Shown piece by piece: positions 25,670-34,767 of a stretch of DNA of 64,000 nucleotides. Made by a program: the position numbers and the translations under genes. The stretch is from Candidatus Anaerobutyricum avicola. Its GTDB lineage: Bacteria; Bacillota; Clostridia; Lachnospirales; Lachnospiraceae. The notes under the pieces are model-generated. The model worked only from the letters and a program-made list of their open reading frames with translations, did not search any database and was not told where the DNA came from. The DNA lies in NCBI GenBank assembly GCA_019113845.1, contig DXGQ01000053.1:1-64000 (forward strand), in the 5' to 3' direction. How positions within the stretch are numbered: the first letter of the stretch is position 1; each line of letters begins with the position of its first letter.

Positions 25670-26452
25670 ATGCAATTTTGCTCAAAATGGTTTTCTGACT
25701 ATAAAGAACTGCCAAATATCCTGCGATTTCATTTCTACGACAGGCTCCTTCCTCTTCTCTATCCGAGGCACTGCCCTGTCTGTGGTTCTGTCCTGCCATA
25801 CGGAAACTACATATGCGAAAAATGCGCTCCCGAACTGCCTTATGTGAGGGAGCCGGTCTGTCTTTCCTGCGGGAAGCCCGTGGCGTCTTCCGAGCAGGAA
25901 TACTGCTATGACTGCCGCATCTTTCCCAAACGCTTCCGTGCCGGCCGGGCACTTTTTATATACAACGATAAAACCCGACCGGCCATGACTGCCTTCAAAT
26001 ACAAGAATCGTCGGATTCTCTCTCCCTTTTTCGCCCGGGAGATCTGTGCCCGCCATGCCGGAACCATCCTTCGATGGAAACCGGATCTGCTGGTTCCCGT
26101 TCCTATTCACAAAAACAAGAGACGGCTGCGCGGATATAATCAGGCGGCACTTCTCGCGCAGGATTTATCTGCGCTTCTTCACATTCCCTGCTGCAGTAAC
26201 CTGCTTCTGCGATGCATCGACACACCCCCGCAGAAGGCGCTCCGCCCGCAGGCGAGGTTAAATAATCTTCTGGATGCCTTTACTATCAATCCGGCATGTC
26301 AGAAGCAGCTTGCAGGTGTATCCACCGTTCTCCTGATCGACGACATTTACACGACCGGCGCGACCATGGAGATCTGCACCCGCATCCTTCACGCCGCCGG
26401 CGTAAAAAATGTATACATCTATTCCGTCTGTATCGGAATCGCCAGAGACTAA
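25670..26452 (+). CDS. comF: ComF family phosphoribosyltransferase-like protein
   Basis: A 260-aa protein with two N-terminal CxxC zinc-ribbon pairs (CPVCGSVLPYGNYICEKC; CLSCGK...YCYDC) and a C-terminal type I phosphoribosyltransferase domain with RLRGYNQA and the PRPP loop LLIDDIYTTGATM. ComF proteins act in DNA uptake in competent bacteria; the role elsewhere is less certain. Starts 2 bp after dut. Standard length. Confidence 0.92.
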   Translation: MQFCSKWFSDYKELPNILRFHFYDRLLPLLYPRHCPVCGSVLPYGNYICEKCAPELPYVREPVCLSCGKPVASSEQEYCYDCRIFPKRFRAGRALFIYNDKTRPAMTAFKYKNRRILSPFFAREICARHAGTILRWKPDLLVPVPIHKNKRRLRGYNQAALLAQDLSALLHIPCCSNLLLRCIDTPPQKALRPQARLNNLLDAFTINPACQKQLAGVSTVLLIDDIYTTGATMEICTRILHAAGVKNVYIYSVCIGIARD

Positions 26453-26482
26453 AAAAAGAGGGCGGAATCTTCATCCGCCCTC
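26451..26482 (-). terminator. Terminator overlapping the recD2 stop codon
   Basis: The stem GAGGGCGGA (26458-26466) with TCCGCCCTC (26474-26482) is followed on the minus strand by TTTTTTT. The recD2 TGA lies in the loop, so the hairpin is partly coding. Confidence 0.8.
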
Positions 26483-28681
26483 CATCAGACATTCTTTCAA
26501 TCCGGTATATCGTTTCTGTTCCGACTCATTGCGTATCATCTGCTCTACCATCGCCTGACGCCCCACAATGGCGACACAGCGCTGTGCCCGTGTCACCGCA
26601 GTGTAGAGCAGATTCCGGTTGCAGAGGATGGACGGACCGTTTAAGAGCGGCAGAACGACTGCCGGATACTCACTTCCCTGGGATTTATGTATGGTGATGG
26701 CGTACGCCAGCTCCAGCTCATCCAGGTTGGAAAACGGGTACTCCACCTGCCGGTTCTCGTCAAAGACAACCGTGATCTTTTCCGTAAAGGTATTGATCTT
26801 TCGGATCACGCCCATATCCCCGTTAAAGACGCCCAGTCCTTCTTCCACAGAAAATCCTTTCCTGTTTACAACCTTCCACTCGATCTTATAATTATTTTTT
26901 ACCTGCATGACCTTGTCTCCCTCCCGGAAAACGCCGACATGCACTTCTCTCTCCTCCTTATCCGGAGAAGCCGGATTCAGATAGTACTGGAGTACCTGAT
27001 TCAAATGTTCCACACCCAGCTCTCCCTTTCGCATGGGCGTGAGGACCTGTATCTCAAAAGGATTCACACCGACATATTCCGGAAGCCGGTTCTTCACCAG
27101 ATAAATGACGCCCGCCGTCACAGAACGGATGTCCTTCTTCTCAAAAAAGAAAAAATCCCGGTTCCGGTTATTCAAAGTGATCTGCTCTCCTTCGTTGATC
27201 TTGTGCGCGTTCAGAACGATCTGGCTGGTCTCTTCCTGCCGGTAGATCTTCGACAGTCTCACCACCGGAAATACACCGGACTCAATGATATCTTTCAGTA
27301 CATTTCCCGCTCCCACGCTGGGAAGCTGGTTGGAGTCTCCCACCAGGATCAGTCGTGTTCCCGGAAGCACCGCCTTCAAAAACGAGTACATCAGAGAAAT
27401 ATCCACCATGGACATCTCATCCAGAATGATCACATCCGCCTCAATCGGATTATCCTCATTTTTTTCAAAATGGTAGGACTCTCCGTTTTCAATGCCCCCG
27501 TTTAGCTCCAGCAGCCGGTGAATCGTTTTGGCCTCACAGCCGGTAGCCTCCGTCATCCGTTTCGCCGCTCTCCCCGTCGGCGCCGCCAGAACGATATCCA
27601 TGTCTTCTGCCTGGAAGCACTGGATCATCAGATTGATCGTCGTCGTTTTTCCCGTTCCCGGTCCGCCTGTCACCACCAGCACCCCTTCTGTGAGCGCCTG
27701 ACGGACAGCCGCTTTCTGCTGATCGTCCAGCCGGATCTTCGTCTTTTCTTCCAATGCGGCAATCTGCCGGCCGAGCGTCTCCTCCTCTGCCGGAAACTTC
27801 AGATCCAGGTTCAGCAGCATGGAAGCTGTATTTTTCTCCATAAAATAATAGCTGCTCAAATATACATGCTCTTCCTCGCCTTTTACACGGATCATCAGCT
27901 TTTTGTCCATCACTAGGCTGATCAGGTGATCCCCGATATACTCCGGAGGCATCCCGAGCATCTGCCCGGTATTACGGCAGAGGATCTCTCTGGGCAGATA
28001 CACATGACCTGCCCCCACGCTCTGCTGCATCGTGTAAAGGATCGCCGCACAGATCCGATGCTCCGAATCCGCGGCAATCCCCGCTTTCGCAGCGATGGCA
28101 TCCGCGATCCGAAATCCGATACCGTGGATATCTTCCGCCAGCTTATACGGATTCGTCCGGAGGATCTCGTACATCTTATCACCGTACTCCTCAAAAATAC
28201 GGACAGCCAGATGATTGGCAATGCCGTACTCCGAGAGAAACATCATCGCATGACGCATCTCCTGCTTCTCCTGAAACTGTACGGCAAAATTCATCGCCTT
28301 GTGAAGAGAGATCCCTTTCACCTCCGCCAGCCGCTCCGGCTCTTCCTCAAAAATCCGGAAGGTGTCCCCCTTGAACTTCTTTACGATCCGGGCCGCCAGC
28401 GCCGGGCCGATCCCGCGCACAGCGCCGGAACCCAGATAGCGCTCCATGGCTTCCTTTCCTTCCGGCTCCTTCACCTGATAGGAAGTCACCTGATACTGTG
28501 GTCCGTGCGCCGGATGCTCCGTGAACTCCGCCTCCGCTGAGAGGTACTCTCCCTCGTTGATATAATGAAAAGTTCCCACGAGGATCTCATCCCCGTGGGT
28601 CGTTTCCAGTTCCAGAACGGTATACCCGTTCTCCTCATTATGAAATCGAATATGGCTGACATAGCCTTCCAGATGCGCCAT
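26471..28681 (-). CDS. recD2: ATP-dependent RecD2-type DNA helicase
   Basis: A 736-aa superfamily 1B 5'-3' helicase. The N-terminal ~200 residues hold an OB-like fold and helix-hairpin-helix repeats (YLGSGAVRGIGPALAARIVK; DIHGIGFRIADAIA). The helicase core follows: Walker A VVTGGPGTGKTTT, DEMSMVD, LVGDSNQLPSVGAGNVL, and the C-terminal AYAITIHKSQGSEYPAVV. RecD2 functions outside RecBCD in replication and repair. Lies 11 bp after mreB in the same direction. Confidence 0.95.
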   Translation of the reverse strand: MAHLEGYVSHIRFHNEENGYTVLELETTHGDEILVGTFHYINEGEYLSAEAEFTEHPAHGPQYQVTSYQVKEPEGKEAMERYLGSGAVRGIGPALAARIVKKFKGDTFRIFEEEPERLAEVKGISLHKAMNFAVQFQEKQEMRHAMMFLSEYGIANHLAVRIFEEYGDKMYEILRTNPYKLAEDIHGIGFRIADAIAAKAGIAADSEHRICAAILYTMQQSVGAGHVYLPREILCRNTGQMLGMPPEYIGDHLISLVMDKKLMIRVKGEEEHVYLSSYYFMEKNTASMLLNLDLKFPAEEETLGRQIAALEEKTKIRLDDQQKAAVRQALTEGVLVVTGGPGTGKTTTINLMIQCFQAEDMDIVLAAPTGRAAKRMTEATGCEAKTIHRLLELNGGIENGESYHFEKNEDNPIEADVIILDEMSMVDISLMYSFLKAVLPGTRLILVGDSNQLPSVGAGNVLKDIIESGVFPVVRLSKIYRQEETSQIVLNAHKINEGEQITLNNRNRDFFFFEKKDIRSVTAGVIYLVKNRLPEYVGVNPFEIQVLTPMRKGELGVEHLNQVLQYYLNPASPDKEEREVHVGVFREGDKVMQVKNNYKIEWKVVNRKGFSVEEGLGVFNGDMGVIRKINTFTEKITVVFDENRQVEYPFSNLDELELAYAITIHKSQGSEYPAVVLPLLNGPSILCNRNLLYTAVTRAQRCVAIVGRQAMVEQMIRNESEQKRYTGLKECLMEGG

Positions 28682-28692
28682 CTCTCCTCATC

Positions 28693-29676
28693 CTATCTCG
28701 CGCCCAGATACTCGATAAACTGTCCGGTACCAATGGCAACCGCAGTCATCGGGTCGTCGGCAGTCATCGTAGTGATGCCAGTCTTCTCCTCGATCAGCTG
28801 CTCCAGTCCCTGCAGCATACTTCCGCCGCCGGTAAGTACGATTCCTCTGTCAGAGATATCTGCTGCCAGTTCCGGCGGGGTGCGCTCCAGCACACTGTGA
28901 ACAGCTTCCACGATCTGTGCTGTGGCCTCTCTCAGGGCCTCTCTCGTCTCCTCTGAGGTTACCGTCACGGTCTTAGGCAGGCCGGTCACCAGATTCCGTC
29001 CACGAACTTCCATGGACGCCTCTTCCGCACGCACGTAAGCGCTGCCCACCTGAATCTTGATATCCTCCGCGGTACGGTCACCAATCAGCAGGTTATGTTT
29101 CTTTCTCATGTAACGGACGATCGCCTCGTCAAAGTCATCGCCGGCCACCTTGATGGATGTGCTGACAACCGTTCCGCCGAGAGAGATGACCGCGATATCA
29201 GAAGTTCCGCCACCGATATCCACGATCATATTGCCGCACGGTTTGGCAATATCAATACCGGCTCCGATAGCCGCCGCTACCGGCTCCTCGATGATCTTTA
29301 CGTCTCTGGCTCCCGCTGCATAGGTTGCGTCCTCCACGGCCTTCTTCTCTACCTCTGTCACACCGCTCGGCACGCAGACGGAAATCCTCGGCTTTCTTCC
29401 AAAAAGGCTCTTGCCCACTGCTTTATGCACAAAGTATTTCAGCATCTTCTCTGTCACGGAATAATCACTGATGACACCCTGCCGAAGCGGACGGACCGCC
29501 ACGATATTGCCCGGTGTCCTTCCGATCATCAGTCTCGCTTCCTCACCGATCGCCTTGATCTTTTTTGTATCTACATCAAAAGCGACAACAGACGGCTCCT
29601 TTAATACGACGCCTTTGCCTTTTACATATACCAAAATACTCGCTGTACCTAAATCAATTCCAATATCCGTAGCCAT
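28693..29676 (-). CDS. mreB: Rod-shape-determining protein MreB/Mbl
   Basis: A 327-aa bacterial actin with phosphate-1 DIGIDLGTASILVYVKG, phosphate-2 VDIGGGTSDIAVISLGG and the adenosine motif DRGIVLTGGGSMLQGL. It polymerises under the membrane to direct side-wall synthesis. It stands apart from mreCD and is paired with recD2, so it may be the Mbl-type paralogue. An AAAGGAG ribosome binding site is present. Confidence 0.94.
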   Translation of the reverse strand: MATDIGIDLGTASILVYVKGKGVVLKEPSVVAFDVDTKKIKAIGEEARLMIGRTPGNIVAVRPLRQGVISDYSVTEKMLKYFVHKAVGKSLFGRKPRISVCVPSGVTEVEKKAVEDATYAAGARDVKIIEEPVAAAIGAGIDIAKPCGNMIVDIGGGTSDIAVISLGGTVVSTSIKVAGDDFDEAIVRYMRKKHNLLIGDRTAEDIKIQVGSAYVRAEEASMEVRGRNLVTGLPKTVTVTSEETREALREATAQIVEAVHSVLERTPPELAADISDRGIVLTGGGSMLQGLEQLIEEKTGITTMTADDPMTAVAIGTGQFIEYLGAR

Positions 29677-29885
29677 TGGGAATCTCCTTTCTATGCATAT
29701 CTTTTCTGCTTATCTCTTCTGTTCTTCATCCTGTCTGATGGGAGTAAACTCCCGCAGGAACCTGTCTGATTTATCTGTATAAATGCGTCTGCCCGCCCGG
29801 CGCGCTCTGCGAACGATCCTTCACAAAAGCTGCCTTTCCGGATGTGCCTGGCATCCGCCTCTCATTAATTTGCACACTTGTAATT

Positions 29886-29914
29886 ATTATAAACGAAATG
29901 AATCGAATTTCCAA
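29886..29914 (-). promoter_or_regulatory. Promoter of mreB-recD2
   Basis: Minus strand: -35 TTGGAA (29909-29914), 17-bp spacer, perfect -10 TATAAT (29886-29891). The resulting leader of about 200 nt (29677-29880) has no open frame but two small hairpins, GGATG/CATCC near 29839-29855 and GGGAG/CTCCC at 29740-29753. Confidence 0.7.
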
Positions 29915-29980
29915 TACTTTTTTCAAACTTCATAAAAATGACGGTTTTGTCTTTATTATGTAAGAAAAACACGCTGACAC

Positions 29981-30017
29981 AAAAAGAGGTATTGAAAGAT
30001 GTCTATCTTCCAATACC
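29981..30017 (-). terminator. Terminator of acpP
   Basis: GGTATTG-AAGAT paired with ATCTT-CAATACC, followed on the minus strand by TCTTTTTG, 30 bp after the acpP stop codon. Confidence 0.82.
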
Positions 30018-30046
30018 ACTCCGTGTTGCTTATCGCATGCAGTCTC

Positions 30047-30280
30047 TTATTCTTCCACGCCTTTGGATTTGAGATATTCAACGACATCATTCACAGTCTC
30101 AATCTCTCCCAGCTCTTCTGCCGGGATCTCGATGTCATATTCTTCTTCCAAAGCCATCGTCAGTTCGAATAAATCCAGAGAATCTGCTCCCAGGTCCTCT
30201 TTAAAGGAAGTCTCCAGGGAAATCTCATCCTCTTCAACACCAAGCTGCTCTGCAATAATCTCTTTCATCTTCTCTAACAT
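30047..30280 (-). CDS. acpP: Acyl carrier protein
   Basis: A 77-aa acidic protein (ATG 30280 after AAAGGAG). The phosphopantetheine site is the Ser in [10 protein letters not shown]. It carries acyl chains for fatty-acid synthesis. It is monocistronic, with its own promoter and terminator, not inside a fab cluster. Confidence 0.95.
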   Translation of the reverse strand: MLEKMKEIIAEQLGVEEDEISLETSFKEDLGADSLDLFELTMALEEEYDIEIPAEELGEIETVNDVVEYLKSKGVEE

Positions 30281-30328
30281 AAGAAAATATCTCCTTTTTC
30301 CTAAAATCACATTTCTCTCGATGCTCAA

Positions 30329-30357
30329 AGTATACTATCCATACATTTCTTTGTCAA
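30329..30357 (-). promoter_or_regulatory. Promoter of acpP
   Basis: Minus strand: perfect -35 TTGACA (30352-30357), 17-bp spacer, -10 TATACT (30329-30334). Confidence 0.78.
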
Positions 30358-30435
30358 CCTCTTTCTTATACAGATATCGCCCTGTTTTCCCGCTTTTTCC
30401 GTGAATAAAACATTTCTTATCTTCTTCCTCGATTC

Positions 30436-30487
30436 TTGACAAATTTATGACCCCTCATATATAATATGAGAACGATAACGATTATTA
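30436..30487 (+). promoter_or_regulatory. Promoter and Fur/Per-box-like operator of the perR-like gene
   Basis: -35 TTGACA (30436-30441), 18-bp spacer, -10 TATAAT (30460-30465). Immediately downstream, CGATAACGATTATTA (30473-30487) matches the Fur/PerR 7-1-7 box TGATAATNATTATCA at 11 of 14 defined positions. This suggests autoregulation. Confidence 0.68.
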
Positions 30488-30514
30488 CTATTACTTAAGG
30501 GAGATGATACATCC

Positions 30515-30904
30515 ATGACTGCTCCTATGAAAAAAAGCCGGCAGAGAGAAGCGATCCTGCAGTGTGTTCTTTCCCACCATGACCATCCGACGGCTGACAC
30601 CATCTACATGGAGGTGAGAGAGACCTTCCCGAACATCAGCCTGGGGACCGTATACCGGAATCTCTCTCTGCTCACAAAAATCGGCAAGATTAAAAAAATA
30701 TCCTGCGAAGACCGCACCGACCGTTTTGACGGTCTCTCCAGACCACACTCTCACTTCATCTGCGATTCCTGCGGATGTCTGATCGACCTTCCCTATTATC
30801 CTGACTCGGAGCTGTACAATCAGCTCAACCAGGATTTTGACGGAAAGATCACAGAGTGCAACCTTATTTTCCGCGGTATGTGCAGAGATTGCCTGTCCAA
30901 ATAA
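30515..30904 (+). CDS. Fur-family metal-dependent regulator, PerR-like
   Basis: A 129-aa protein with the winged helix (TVYRNLSLLTKIGKIKKIS) and a structural zinc site made of two CxxC pairs (CDSC and CRDC). The regulatory-metal ligands lie in HHDHPTADTIY and RPHSHFICDSC. The RPHxHxxC layout and the short length resemble peroxide-sensing PerR more than iron-sensing Fur. Its own promoter carries a matching box. Confidence 0.85.
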   Translation: MTAPMKKSRQREAILQCVLSHHDHPTADTIYMEVRETFPNISLGTVYRNLSLLTKIGKIKKISCEDRTDRFDGLSRPHSHFICDSCGCLIDLPYYPDSELYNQLNQDFDGKITECNLIFRGMCRDCLSK

Positions 30905-30932
30905 AAAAGATCTGTCAAAATAAAAATAATGG

Positions 30933-30961
30933 TTGATTTTTTCTCTGAAATATTGTAGAAT
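30933..30961 (+). promoter_or_regulatory. Promoter of tRNA-Thr
   Basis: -35 TTGATT (30933-30938), 17-bp spacer, -10 TAGAAT (30956-30961), about 20 bp before the tRNA 5' end. Confidence 0.7.
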
Positions 30962-30981
30962 AGACAGGTCAGTTCAGACAA

Positions 30982-31054
<73 letters not shown>

Positions 31055-31068
31055 TATTTTTTTTGCAA

Positions 31069-31142
31069 AAAACCCTGTTTCAGCGATTCTGAACGTACAT
31101 TTCCATGTACCTTTTCAGAACAGTCGAAACAGGGTTCTTTTT
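31069..31142 (+). terminator. Terminator after tRNA-Thr, convergent with eutP-like gene
   Basis: A long hairpin: AACCCTGTTTC (31071-31081) with GAAACAGGGTT (31127-31137), then CTTTTTG. Inner TTCTGA/TCAGAA and GTACAT/ATGTAC pairs extend the stem. On the minus strand it is followed by TTTTTTGC, so it likely works both ways. Confidence 0.8.
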
Positions 31143-31201
31143 GTTCTGCAGTCCCGGCCGCCGCAGAGACTCTTTCTTTCTCTCATCTCATTGCGCGCTG
31201 C

Positions 31202-31732
31202 TCAGACTACCACACCGTTAATATTCATATCGTCGTCAGAAGCACTGCTTCCGTACTCCAGCTTATCGTACTGTGCCTTCACTGTCTCCCACGGCAGCGT
31301 TTCATGCTCTTCTTTCAGATAGGAGATGATCTCCGCGATGCCCTCACCTGTAAAGGAACTGGTGAAAAAGATCTTCTTACATCCTGCCAGGCGCAGCCAC
31401 TCTGCCGCCTGCTCCGGGTCCGCGGCCCAGTGATCGCATTTGGTGACGATACCGACCACCTCCCGGTTACTCTGAGAAGTACAGTTCGGAGGATAGAGAG
31501 AAAATGGTTCCGTGGCGCTTATGAGCAGCCCGATGACGTCCGCTTCCGCGCCGTACACCGCCAGAGAACCGCCCAGCCTTTTTGTCTCCGCGTACTCACC
31601 CGGGGTGTCAATGATCACGTCGTAGTGATTGACATACTGTGTCTTATGATAAATGATTTTTTTGCCCTTCATCGCCTGAGTCAGAGTGGTCTTTCCGGAC
31701 TCACTCCGCCCCACGAACATAATCTTTCTCAT
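31202..31732 (-). CDS. EutP/PduV-family GTPase, outside any microcompartment operon
   Basis: About 176 aa from ATG 31732 (AGAGGAA upstream). It has a P-loop GRSESGKTTL with the hallmark Y-HKTQYV switch region, DTPGEY (G3) and TKCDHW (G4). EutP and PduV are small Ras-like proteins associated with ethanolamine and propanediol microcompartments. Here no eut or pdu genes are visible on either side, so it is an orphan of unknown role. An acidic tail follows the GTPase fold. Confidence 0.85.
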   Translation of the reverse strand: MRKIMFVGRSESGKTTLTQAMKGKKIIYHKTQYVNHYDVIIDTPGEYAETKRLGGSLAVYGAEADVIGLLISATEPFSLYPPNCTSQSNREVVGIVTKCDHWAADPEQAAEWLRLAGCKKIFFTSSFTGEGIAEIISYLKEEHETLPWETVKAQYDKLEYGSSASDDDMNINGVVV

Positions 31733-31789
31733 GCTGTCATTTCCTCTTTTCAAGCCGTATCAAAAAATCCGGAACGCGCTATTGTCCCG

Positions 31790-32467
31790 TCAGGATTTCA
31801 ATCCCTCATTTTTGCGGTACTTCACCATATGAAAACTGTTCCAGATCTGCACCGCTCTCCCTCCGTAGATCAGTTCATAGGAAACGTAGGATAAGAGCAG
31901 CCCGCTGATCACATCGACCACCGAATGCTGTTTGACAAACATGGTGGAGAGAATGATCAGAACCGTAATGATCAGGGATGCATAGCAGATCCCCTTTTTC
32001 CGGCTCAGGATATCGCTGTCCTTCACCGCCAGATAAATCCCTACAGAATTAAATACATGAATGCTCGGCAACACGTTGGTGGAGGTATCCACACTGTAGA
32101 CGTATCTGGTCAGCTGCGTGAAGATATTGTCATCCGCAAAACTCTCCGGCCGGATGGCAAGACCGTTCGGGTATACCCACGATACAAGCAAGAACACTGT
32201 CATGCCGATCATGCCAAAATACATCAACCGGCAGAATACCTCTTTCTCACAGAAGAGAAAGTATATTCCCGGCACTGCGATGTATACGAACCAGAACAGA
32301 TACGGAATAATAAACACCGGAACAAACGGAATGAACTTATCCAGCGGTGAGCTGATAATATTCAGATGTTCCGGCGTTATACTCTCCAGATAGCGGAAGA
32401 CCGCCAGATAAAATGGAAAATACAGCAGCAGCAAAATATGTTTATACTGGTTTAATTTGTCTCTCAT
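31790..32467 (-). CDS. PAP2-superfamily membrane phosphatase
   Basis: About 225 aa from ATG 32467 (GAAGGGTGA upstream). It has six hydrophobic segments and the three PAP2 motifs in degenerate but recognisable form: an RP pair (LAIRPESF), PSIH (motif 2) and KQHSVVDVISG (motif 3, His-x3-Asp). It probably dephosphorylates undecaprenyl-PP or a phosphatidic acid at the outer membrane face. A possible promoter lies upstream (TTGACG 32537-32542, TACTGT 32513-32518, 18-bp spacer). Confidence 0.82.
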   Translation of the reverse strand: MRDKLNQYKHILLLLYFPFYLAVFRYLESITPEHLNIISSPLDKFIPFVPVFIIPYLFWFVYIAVPGIYFLFCEKEVFCRLMYFGMIGMTVFLLVSWVYPNGLAIRPESFADDNIFTQLTRYVYSVDTSTNVLPSIHVFNSVGIYLAVKDSDILSRKKGICYASLIITVLIILSTMFVKQHSVVDVISGLLLSYVSYELIYGGRAVQIWNSFHMVKYRKNEGLKS

Positions 32468-32590
32468 AAAAATCACCCTTCGGTTTCGGATCAAGATTAT
32501 TTATACACGATAAACAGTACCGCATCTTCCACCGTTCGTCAATTCTTTTTCGGTAACTTCACACTATCTTAATAATTCTGTCACTATTTT

Positions 32591-33004
32591 TTAATTCAGA
32601 TACCCATGCTGCCCTTTGCCCGCATTTTCATTTTTCTGGATCTTGATCTCCGGAATGTGATACACCGCACAGATCTTCTTGATCGTCTCTTCCAGTTCTC
32701 TCATGGCCATCGGTACACAGATGGTTTTATAAAGGCTCATCATGCTCTCCATATCCGGCACTTCCCCCTTTTTCTCATCCGTATCCCCATAGCTGCTGAC
32801 CTGCTCCAGATAAAGATACAGCGGCTGTAACGGGGAGCCCACCATCATTTTTGTGGTCACAGTTCCGATGGAATTCTCATTGAGTTCCTTCGGAAGCTTG
32901 ATCTGGTTGTTGACATTCACCTGCAGATTGAGTTTGGTGTTCGGTCCCATCTCATTGCGGAACTCACATTTTGTGATCCGGATTCCTTTCAGATTTAAAT
33001 TCAT
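32591..33004 (-). CDS. Conserved-looking protein of unknown function, possibly SecB-like fold
   Basis: A 137-aa soluble protein (ATG 33004 with AAAGGATAG-type ribosome binding site). The N-terminal half looks like alternating beta strands (FRNEMGPNTKLNLQVNVNNQ). The C-terminal half has LYKTICVPMAMRELEETIKK, a pattern reminiscent of the helix region of SecB chaperones. That likeness is weak and I do not assign a function. It stands between a PAP2 protein and a CmpB-type membrane protein, all facing left. Confidence 0.55.
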   Translation of the reverse strand: MNLNLKGIRITKCEFRNEMGPNTKLNLQVNVNNQIKLPKELNENSIGTVTTKMMVGSPLQPLYLYLEQVSSYGDTDEKKGEVPDMESMMSLYKTICVPMAMRELEETIKKICAVYHIPEIKIQKNENAGKGQHGYLN

Positions 33005-33096
33005 GGTCTTACTATCCTTTCTTTCAAAATAATACCTGCGCAGCCATCCGGATATCGATCCGAAAGCTGCCGGGAGGGCTTACGCAAAGCAGTCAG

Positions 33097-34050
33097 TCAG
33101 TCTTCCCGGCCATTTTCATCCCGGGATTCCCGAAGCTTCTCCCTTAATGCCTCCAGAGAAAATCGGTAACGAACAGAGGTCATGGTCGGATTACCCAGGA
33201 TCCGGTTTTTAAGACGCCTTCTGCGCCCCTGGTGCAGCTTCTCGCTCCGGAATCGTTCCAGCTGCCTGAACACCGTGGAAAACCATTCCTTAAGCTCGGC
33301 AAGATCCTCTTTCTGGACATCGTTTAAAATGTCCAGTTCCGACACCCTCTGTCTTAGCATATTATAGCGAAATTCCAGTCCTTTGTAAATCTCTCCGGCC
33401 TTATCTGCCGCAGGATTATTTTCCACGAACTCTCTCCAGCTGTCATCCAGGCAGGCGATCACCACATCGGCACGTCTCCGCAGCCGGAGCATCTCCTCCC
33501 GAAGGCTCTCCATCTTTTCCAGCATATCGCGCAGGTCGAGCGCTTCTTTCACAGAAGAAATGATATCAAAGACAAGAAAAACGGAAACAATGCCGAAAAC
33601 GACGTGAAGGGGCAGCGCCGGCACTGCCGCCAGCAGACGAAGCAGCGCCGGATGCACCGCCTGATTCATCGCGATCGTAAAAAATCCCCAGAGCACTGCG
33701 GACTTCAGACAGATATATCCTTTATAATTATATTTTCTGTCAGAATAGTCCCAGTACCGGACTTTAAAAATACTTTCCATCACCATGCCGGTCACGAGTT
33801 CCAACAGCGTTGCCCCCACCGCTCCGGCAAAGTATGTGAGGATAAGGTTCGACTTGAAGGGTTCCGACACGAAAAGCATCATCACCGCTCCCCCGCCGTA
33901 GATCGGCAGGAAAGGTCCCAACAGAAATCCCCGGTTTACCCAGCGCTTTTTTCTGAGAGATACATAAACGGATTCAAAAATCCAGCCAAAAAAACTGTAA
34001 ATATAGAAAAATATCAGCCATTCATACAGAGAATACTGTCCAATCATCAT
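33097..34050 (-). CDS. CmpB-type putative ABC transporter type IV membrane protein with coiled-coil tail
   Basis: A 317-aa protein. Residues 1-170 hold five or six hydrophobic segments with family marks FFGWIFESVYVSLRKKRWVNRGFLLGP (a run shared by this family) and VRYWDYSDRKYNYKGYICL. Residues 175-317 are charged, helical and coiled-coil-like. The Pfam family name is putative ABC-transporter type IV, but no ATPase is nearby. It could be an envelope scaffold. Start ATG-ATG doublet after AAAAGGA. Confidence 0.78.
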   Translation of the reverse strand: MMIGQYSLYEWLIFFYIYSFFGWIFESVYVSLRKKRWVNRGFLLGPFLPIYGGGAVMMLFVSEPFKSNLILTYFAGAVGATLLELVTGMVMESIFKVRYWDYSDRKYNYKGYICLKSAVLWGFFTIAMNQAVHPALLRLLAAVPALPLHVVFGIVSVFLVFDIISSVKEALDLRDMLEKMESLREEMLRLRRRADVVIACLDDSWREFVENNPAADKAGEIYKGLEFRYNMLRQRVSELDILNDVQKEDLAELKEWFSTVFRQLERFRSEKLHQGRRRRLKNRILGNPTMTSVRYRFSLEALREKLRESRDENGRED

Positions 34051-34114
34051 AACGTCCTTTTCTAAAACACCCGCTTACTGACAGCGGTATCATTCGGAGA
34101 TATCTCCTGTCCGG

Positions 34115-34558
34115 CTATTCTTCTGCGGTGTTATCTGCGTTTCTGTTATGGTGCCACTCTATCAGATCCTGCAGTGTCACCGTATCCACCACCTGATTGA
34201 TGGCATCATTCAGCCGCTGCCACAGTAGAAGTGTCGCGCACTCCTCCAGTCTGCCGCAGCGGTTCTTCTCCCCGTCCAGACAGGATACCGGCGAGAGACT
34301 GCCTTCCGTCAGGCGCAGGATCATGCCTGCCGTATACTGAGACGGCGCCTTTGTCAGAAGATATCCTCCCTGCGGCCCGCGGATACTGCGGACGAACCCT
34401 GCCTTGTGCAGGGCGGAGATAATCTGCTCGAGGTACTTGCAGGATAATTCCTGTCTGCGCGCGATATCTTTAATGCGAACCGGTTCGCCTTCTTTTTCAT
34501 TTAATGCAATGTCCAGCATCAGCCGCAATGCATACCGTCCCTTTGTTGATATTTTCAA
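34115..34558 (-). CDS. Rrf2-family transcriptional regulator (IscR-like)
   Basis: A 147-aa protein with the Rrf2 winged helix (MKISTKGRYALRLMLDIA; GPQGGYLL) and three cysteines (C-LDGEKNR-C-GRLEE-C) spaced as in Fe-S-binding IscR/NsrR proteins. It probably senses Fe-S status, NO or redox. It could control the SufB/SufC pair 2-4 kb to the right, though it is not adjacent to it. Confidence 0.88.
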   Translation of the reverse strand: MKISTKGRYALRLMLDIALNEKEGEPVRIKDIARRQELSCKYLEQIISALHKAGFVRSIRGPQGGYLLTKAPSQYTAGMILRLTEGSLSPVSCLDGEKNRCGRLEECATLLLWQRLNDAINQVVDTVTLQDLIEWHHNRNADNTAEE

Positions 34559-34590
34559 CCTTCATCTTCCCTTCTTTTCTCATCTTTTTT

Positions 34591-34619
34591 ATTCTACAGC
34601 TTTTGTGATTATTTTACAA
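34591..34619 (-). promoter_or_regulatory. Promoter of the Rrf2-family gene
   Basis: Minus strand: -35 TTGTAA (34614-34619), 17-bp spacer, -10 TAGAAT (34591-34596). Confidence 0.65.
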
Positions 34620-34636
34620 GAAAATCTATTCCTTTC

Positions 34637-34665
34637 TTGCGTTTTTTCATCTATTGTACTAAAAT
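34637..34665 (+). promoter_or_regulatory. Promoter of the CbiE/CbiT-like gene
   Basis: Plus strand: -35 TTGCGT (34637-34642), 17-bp spacer, -10 TAAAAT (34660-34665). It is back to back with the Rrf2 promoter. No cobalamin riboswitch is seen in the leader; only a short GGGG/CCCC hairpin near 34718-34730. Confidence 0.55.
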
Positions 34666-34767
34666 GATAGCAAACAGTCTGCCGCACAGGTATTTTTTCT
34701 TCCGGAAAACGGCAGCCGGGGTTACGCCCCGCACAAGAATCACTAACATCATTAAGGAGGTCTTCCC

